This document shows positions 6,384-9,876 of a DNA stretch of 9,876 nucleotides, in pieces; the first letter of the stretch is position 1; each line of letters opens with the position of its first letter. The position numbers and the translations under genes were made by a program. The notes beneath the pieces were generated by a model. That model made no database searches, was not told the DNA's origin, and worked only from the letters and a program-made list of their open reading frames with translations. The stretch is from Thermoproteota archaeon (GTDB taxonomy: Archaea; Thermoproteota; Methanomethylicia; Methanomethylicales; B66-G16), in the NCBI GenBank assembly GCA_003649085.1, contig QMQV01000053.1:1-9876 (forward strand). Direction: 5' to 3'.

Positions 6384-6392
6384 GCTTAAAAC
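6384..6392 (-). promoter_or_regulatory. Possible TATA box for the Nudix gene
   Basis: The minus strand reads GTTTTAAGC, about 39 bases upstream of the GTG start, so the leader would be about 13 bases. The match is moderate. The 159-base divergent region up to the Lrp start also contains the TAAGTAAGTTAAG stretch at 6417-6429. Confidence 0.35.
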
Positions 6393-6479
6393 TTATGAAC
6401 CTTTTGCTAAAATTTTTAAGTAAGTTAAGCCTGAAAATATTATGATAGTTTAAGAGTGCAAATCTGGATAAGATGGTAT

Positions 6480-6488
6480 ACTTAAAGG
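6480..6488 (+). promoter_or_regulatory. Possible TATA box giving a leaderless Lrp-family mRNA
   Basis: ACTTAAAGG is centred 25 bases before the ATG at 6509, the spacing expected when transcription starts at the start codon. Leaderless initiation is common in archaea. It favours the ATG at 6509 over the in-frame TTG at 6503. Confidence 0.4.
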
Positions 6489-6508
6489 ATTAAAGTGGTA
6501 GGTTGCTG

Positions 6509-6985
6509 ATGCCTGAGGGATGTGCTGAGAGAGAGCCCAAGATAGATGACCTGGATAGGAAGATTATAGAGATTTTGCGATCAGATGGCAGGGCATCATT
6601 TAGAAGTATAGCTAGTAAAGTTGGGTTATCAAGCGTGGCGGTCAGAGAACGTATTAACAAATTATTGAAAGAGAACGTAATTAAGGGCTTTTTCGCCCAT
6701 ATTGATGCCTCTAAGATTGGCAGAGGGACTTCAGCTATATTTGATGTTATAGCCGAGCCCTCTATGATTGAAAAAGTAGGAGCTGAGATAGCTAAATTTG
6801 ATGAAGTTGTAAGAGTCTATGAGAGAATGAGTGGGTCAGAGCTACATGTGCATGCCCTCTTCAGAAACCAAAAGGAAATGGAGGACTTTATAAAAGATAA
6901 GCTATACAAGATTCCTGGGATAGTAAACGTTAAGGCGTCGCTAGTGTTAAGGAGATATAAGATAGATCCGTCACTGTCCATCTGA
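6509..6985 (+). CDS. Lrp/AsnC-family transcriptional regulator
   Basis: This 158-residue protein has the two standard parts of Lrp/AsnC regulators. The N-terminal winged helix-turn-helix (about 12-62) includes IDDLDRKIIEIL, then GRASFRSIASKVGLSSVAVRERINKL (27-52) as the helix-turn-helix. The C-terminal RAM ligand-binding/oligomerisation domain (about 75-150) includes ERMSGSELHVHALFRN (105-120). These proteins form dimers to octamers, bind short A/T-rich palindromes and respond to amino acids or other small metabolites. The effector cannot be read here. An in-frame TTG lies two codons upstream. Divergence from the Nudix gene suggests shared or self-regulation. The nearby oxidoreductase operon and the downstream PafA/Dop-like genes are also possible targets, which is inference. 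Confidence 0.93.
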   Translation: MPEGCAEREPKIDDLDRKIIEILRSDGRASFRSIASKVGLSSVAVRERINKLLKENVIKGFFAHIDASKIGRGTSAIFDVIAEPSMIEKVGAEIAKFDEVVRVYERMSGSELHVHALFRNQKEMEDFIKDKLYKIPGIVNVKASLVLRRYKIDPSLSI

Positions 6986-7054
6986 AAAAGAACATCTTAG
7001 ATCTCCTCAGTAAGGATCTGTCACTTAAGAGGTGTTTTAACCTAAGATCGCATT

Positions 7055-7066
7055 ATTCACGTGAAT
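7055..7066. promoter_or_regulatory. Perfect 12-bp palindrome upstream of the PafA/Dop-like operon
   Basis: ATTCACGTGAAT is its own reverse complement. It lies about 100 bases upstream of the TATA box of the following operon and 70 bases after the Lrp-family gene. A dimeric regulator site is possible; there is no other support. Confidence 0.3.
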
Positions 7067-7162
7067 TGATTTACGACTCCAAATTTTTAGAATTTAAGTT
7101 TTGTAAGGAAGCATACTTAATTAAACTAAGATAATATACGAAAAGAAGTGTTCAGAGAATAG

Positions 7163-7170
7163 CTTTATAT
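7163..7170 (+). promoter_or_regulatory. TATA box of the PafA/Dop-like operon
   Basis: CTTTATAT is a textbook archaeal TATA box. Transcription is predicted near 7193. The first AUG of that transcript would be 7201, which is out of frame with the PafA-like protein. Confidence 0.6.
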
Positions 7171-7200
7171 CAAGCTTTAGCTTCTTCGGTAATCGGCTAT

Positions 7201-7239
7201 ATGGGGATTTTGCTTGCCCCTTACGATGTGGCAAGGTGA
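7201..7239 (+). other. 12-codon out-of-frame reading frame overlapping the PafA-like start
   Basis: ATG at 7201 opens MGILLAPYDVAR and stops at 7237-7239, 11 bases inside the PafA-like gene. Its first 11 bases, ATGGGGATTTT, are identical to the first 11 bases of the downstream Dop-like gene. It may be a regulatory uORF, or the original start of the PafA-like gene separated from it by a one-base frameshift. Confidence 0.35.
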
Positions 7240-8620
7240 GGAAATAGAGTTTGGCGTACCTTACAAGACTAGCGAGACTACGTATGCTGTAGACCTTCTT
7301 GATGCTCTTCAAAGCTATGTTTTAGATCCTCCAGTTTCCATGCCTATTTTCCTGCAAAATTCTCGTGGGGGTTTTACGCAGTTTTTGAGAAATGGCGGCA
7401 GAGCTTATGGCGATATTGGCACTGCTCCTGGCACTTACGACATCTTTGAAGTATCAACACCTGAGTGTAGAAATGCTTTGGAGCTCACGCTTTACGATAA
7501 AGCTGCTGAACAAATTGCTAAAATTGCCTCAGATCAGCTTTATCGTTTAAGCGGCGTCAGAGTTCATTGTTATAAAACTAGTATAGCTAGAGCTAGAACT
7601 GATGATGGGTCGTTAAAGTATTCTACAAGGGGTATTCACGAGGTCTACTTAGTTGATAGAAAGAATGTAATGAGCAGGCTTGACCTCTTGATACCTTACT
7701 TAACCGTTAGACAAGTTTTCTGTGGGGCTGGAGGCTACTATAGAGGTAGGTTTGTTATATCGCCTAGGCAGCTTTTCATAAAGAACATTTTTGCTGAGAA
7801 GATCTTCGATGAGTGGCCTATGGTAGGGTTAAGGGATGAGCCTCATGCTGATAGGAGATTTTATAGGCTTCATGTAGTTAACAGCGATGGTGCTAGACTT
7901 CAAATGACCACTTTCCTAAGGCAAAGTATTACGGCTTACGTGTTGAAGTGTATTGAAGAAGGTCTTTTAGGCGATGTCCCCAAGGTCATAAATCCTATTC
8001 AGGCGGCTAAGCTGATAACCACGTGTCCTGACGGAGACTGGGAGGTTGATATAGAGGGGGGCAAGACTATTAAGGCGACGGAGCTTTTAAGCTCATATTA
8101 TCTACCAGCTATTGAAAAGCTGTTTGAGAATTTTGAAGCTGATCAATATGATAAGCTTGCTTTAACTGAGTTTAAGCGGGTCTTAGATAAGGAGGAGAGC
8201 GGGTTAATAGAGGATTTAGCTGATAGCGTTGAATGGATTACTAAGTTCGTAATTTTAGAGAAGGATTTTGAAAACTACTTTGAGTATCAAGGAGATGTTA
8301 TTGAGGGTAAAGTAGCTGCAGATAACCAGTATACTGCTGTAACGGAGAACTTGTTTGAAGAGTTTGAGGAGGAGCTTGGGCTTAAGAGGCTCTTTAACGA
8401 AGATCAGGTTAAATGGGCTATAACCAATCCTCCGCCAAATTCAAGAGCTAAAGCTAGGGTTAAGTTAGCTGATACGTTTAAAAACGACTTAGATGATATT
8501 AGCTGGTCGTCTATAGCGATTAGGGGTAGGACGGTGTTGATGTTAGAGCTTGATGGCTGGAGTGATGAGAGGATTAACGAGTTGATTGAAGATGTTAAGA
8601 AGAACATTTTGGTGGTGTAG
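7226..8620 (+). CDS. pafA: PafA-like (Pup ligase superfamily) carboxylate-amine ligase
   Basis: In bacteria, PafA uses ATP to join the C-terminal Glu of Pup to substrate lysines. This 464-residue protein (M. tuberculosis PafA is about 450) matches along its length. Seen, numbered from ATG 7226: GEEIEFGV (4-11; PafA has GIETEFGV) with Mg/ATP-binding Glu residues; NGGRAYGDIG (56-65), aligning with PafA NGARLYLDVG so that Asp63 is the catalytic Asp (Asp64 in C. glutamicum); VSTPEC (76-81), YDKAAEQ (90-96), RGIHEVY (135-141), VRQVFCGAG (161-169), LRDEPHAD (202-209) and RLHV (214-217); NPI (256-258); EWITKF (336-341); and a C-terminal domain (about 390-460) with NPPPNSRAKAR as in PafA. Odd points are YKTS instead of YKNN (116-119) and an insertion between Asp63 and STPEC. 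The start is uncertain: TTG 7214 is also in frame. Ligase activity is inferred and the modifier is unknown. Confidence 0.85.
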   Translation: MWQGEEIEFGVPYKTSETTYAVDLLDALQSYVLDPPVSMPIFLQNSRGGFTQFLRNGGRAYGDIGTAPGTYDIFEVSTPECRNALELTLYDKAAEQIAKIASDQLYRLSGVRVHCYKTSIARARTDDGSLKYSTRGIHEVYLVDRKNVMSRLDLLIPYLTVRQVFCGAGGYYRGRFVISPRQLFIKNIFAEKIFDEWPMVGLRDEPHADRRFYRLHVVNSDGARLQMTTFLRQSITAYVLKCIEEGLLGDVPKVINPIQAAKLITTCPDGDWEVDIEGGKTIKATELLSSYYLPAIEKLFENFEADQYDKLALTEFKRVLDKEESGLIEDLADSVEWITKFVILEKDFENYFEYQGDVIEGKVAADNQYTAVTENLFEEFEEELGLKRLFNEDQVKWAITNPPPNSRAKARVKLADTFKNDLDDISWSSIAIRGRTVLMLELDGWSDERINELIEDVKKNILVV

Positions 8621-8623
8621 GAA

Positions 8624-9876
8624 ATGGGGATTTTAAGGTCGAAAGCTAGGGGCATAGAATACGAGTATGGTATAAACACCTATCCTCCAGCACAGGATAG
8701 CTTTGGTAGAACGTTGATAGTTGATGCCGCAATGGACGGTATGGTGAAGCAGGGGTATGTCCTGAAAGTAGATTGGAGCGTTAACGACGAGGTTGGCAAT
8801 TTAGCTTATGAAAGAGGACTAGTTAACTTATGGCTTTTAGAAGAAGGTCCATACGAGTTTGCGCTAAATGGCTCTAGGATATATGACGATGCTGAACACT
8901 ATGAGGTTTCAACACCAGTTTATAGAACGCCTCTAGATGCCGTTATCTACGACAAGGTGAGTGAAGTATACGCGTATTTTGGTACGCAGGCGGCAAGGCA
9001 AAAGCATGGGAAGGTGTTAACTTATAAAAACAACATTTCCACGTTGAAGTCTGCTAGCGGGATGTTTGAATCGGTGGCTTGGGGCACACATTACAACATA
9101 TGTCTTAGCCGAGAAGTCTGCAACGTCGATATTTGGAACAGCGTGGAGAGAGCTCTCATACCGTATATGGTGACCAGGATCTTAGTTATGGGCGGCGGAG
9201 AGTTTGTAGCTTGTAAAGGTGGCATGTTTAAGTTCGATCCTCCACATAGTTCCAGACTTGTCGGCGAAGATGCTTGTTTCGTAATATCTCCTAGAGCAGC
9301 TTTCATTAAGCAGTTCTCGACCTTTGACACCACGTTGGAGAGAGGTATACTGAACTTAAGAGATGAACCTCATAGTAATCCATCCAAATATTGGAGGCTA
9401 CATGACATTAACCATGAAGCTGCTAGAAACGAGTTTCACATATATGTAAGGGATTGCATGCAAACGCTGTTTTTAACAGCTTTTGAGAGAGGGTATTTCA
9501 CCGATGCACCTGAAATCGCCAACCCCATTGCAGCTTTTAAGAGCTTGGCGTCAGACGTGAATGAGATGAAGTGGAAAATTGAACTTAAAGATGGGAGAAA
9601 CGTCGATGCGGTAGACGACATATTAATTGGTTACTACTTAGCTAAGGTTGAGGAGATGATATCAAAGAGTAGCGATGCTGACGATGAGGATAAGAGGGCT
9701 TTTTCGCTGATAAAAGCGGTCTTAAACAAGCTCTCAACTAGGAGTATAGAGTATCTAGTTGACGGCTTAGATTGGGTTACTAAGAAGGTCATGATTGAGG
9801 AATACGGAGGAGATATCGTAGAGTCTATTACGCTGTGCAACGAGTTTAGCTTAATTGATGAAGCTGTCTTATACTA
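8624..9876 (+). CDS. dop: Dop-like (depupylase/deamidase) protein, 3' end beyond the window
   Basis: The frame stays open for 417 codons to the window edge; family members have about 500 residues, so the last 50-90 are missing. Bacterial Dop deamidates Pup and removes it from substrates, and is homologous to PafA. Seen: GIEYEYGI (10-17); NGSRIYDDAEHYEVSTP (82-98), aligning without gaps to Dop NGxRxYVDHAHPEYSxPE so that Asp89 matches the catalytic Asp94/95; TPLDAVIYDK (102-111); TYKNN (133-137); WGTHYNICLSRE (153-164); DTTLERGILNLRDEPH (235-250); WRLH (257-260); NPI (300-302); and LDWVTKKVMIEEY (382-394). The stretch before the Asp is 26 residues longer than in the upstream paralogue, as expected for Dop and its loop. 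Variants: TRI for TRQ, GGG for GAG, and Val for the Glu of STPE. ATG follows the upstream stop by 3 bases, with GGTGGTG 6 bases before it. Confidence 0.85.
   Translation, partial: MGILRSKARGIEYEYGINTYPPAQDSFGRTLIVDAAMDGMVKQGYVLKVDWSVNDEVGNLAYERGLVNLWLLEEGPYEFALNGSRIYDDAEHYEVSTPVYRTPLDAVIYDKVSEVYAYFGTQAARQKHGKVLTYKNNISTLKSASGMFESVAWGTHYNICLSREVCNVDIWNSVERALIPYMVTRILVMGGGEFVACKGGMFKFDPPHSSRLVGEDACFVISPRAAFIKQFSTFDTTLERGILNLRDEPHSNPSKYWRLHDINHEAARNEFHIYVRDCMQTLFLTAFERGYFTDAPEIANPIAAFKSLASDVNEMKWKIELKDGRNVDAVDDILIGYYLAKVEEMISKSSDADDEDKRAFSLIKAVLNKLSTRSIEYLVDGLDWVTKKVMIEEYGGDIVESITLCNEFSLIDEAVLY

Larger units (their letters stand above)
6986..7225 (+). other. A/T-rich intergenic region before the PafA-like gene
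   Basis: These 240 bases hold no convincing gene apart from the 12-codon frame at 7201-7239. They contain a perfect 12-bp palindrome (7055-7066), an 8-bp palindrome TTAATTAA (7118-7125), a loose inverted repeat ATCTTAG (6994-7000) / CTAAGAT (7042-7048), and a TATA box at 7163-7170. No Pup-like small protein ending in GGE or GGQ was seen. Confidence 0.6.

Noticed and set aside
6994..7048. ATCTTAG/CTAAGAT inverted repeat as a terminator or structured RNA
   Set aside because: The stem is only 7 bp with a 41-base loop and no following T-tract, so it is likely chance in A/T-rich sequence.
7055..7066. E-box-like CACGTG as a eukaryotic regulatory element
   Set aside because: The context is archaeal; the palindrome is noted only as a possible dyad site.
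7226..8620. Glutamine synthetase or glutamate-cysteine ligase instead of PafA
   Set aside because: These share the fold, but the RDEPHAD, STPEC and CGAG blocks and the PafA-like C-terminal domain are specific to the PafA/Dop family.
9091..9840. Several 60-80 codon minus-strand open frames in the last 800 bases
   Set aside because: They lie opposite the Dop-like gene, whose motifs run continuously through this stretch.

Overview
The window is archaeal, most likely from a thermophilic or anaerobic member of the TACK (Thermoproteota-related) lineages; I cannot place it further from the sequence alone. The evidence is an ESCRT-III/CdvB cell-division-type protein, a four-gene ferredoxin-dependent 2-oxoacid oxidoreductase, a single-domain Lrp/AsnC regulator, archaeal TATA boxes (CTTATAAAT, CTTTATAT), GGTG-type Shine-Dalgarno sites, T-tract terminators, and frequent GTG/TTG starts. 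No rRNA, tRNA, CRISPR array or insertion sequence was seen.

Region 1 (56-2312, + strand). A CdvB-like ESCRT-III gene ends in a pyrimidine-rich terminator. It is followed by a tight three-gene operon: a YjbQ/UPF0047 protein, a class II (fuculose-phosphate-type) aldolase, and a small MJ0936/YfcE-type metallophosphoesterase. Region 2 (2353-5823, - strand). One operon is transcribed from a good TATA box at about 5843. It runs: a small double-psi-barrel-like protein, then gamma, delta, alpha and beta subunits of a 2-oxoacid:ferredoxin oxidoreductase. The operon would normally be called pyruvate oxidoreductase, but the alpha subunit carries YPIRP in place of YPITP and an R-x2-D-x4-F loop. These are the features I recall as distinguishing oxalate oxidoreductase. 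Region 3 (5906-6985). A Nudix hydrolase (- strand) and an Lrp/AsnC regulator (+ strand) are divergent around a shared promoter region.

Region 4 (7226 to the window end, + strand) is the most unusual. Two adjacent genes, 3 nt apart, both belong to the Pup ligase/depupylase (PafA/Dop) superfamily. The first resembles PafA: GxExEFG, NGxRxYxDxG, STPEC, CGAG, RDEPHAD and a PafA-like C-terminal domain. The second resembles Dop: GIEYEYG, a longer N-terminal stretch before the catalytic Asp, YKNN and RDEPH; it runs off the window end. Pupylation is known from Actinobacteria and scattered other bacteria. Archaea are known instead for the 20S proteasome with PAN/Cdc48 and ubiquitin-like SAMPs. An archaeal ligase/deligase pair, with no Pup-like modifier visible nearby, is therefore a candidate for an undescribed protein- or peptide-modification system. 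The 5' end of the first gene also holds a short out-of-frame reading frame that may be a uORF or the trace of a frameshift.
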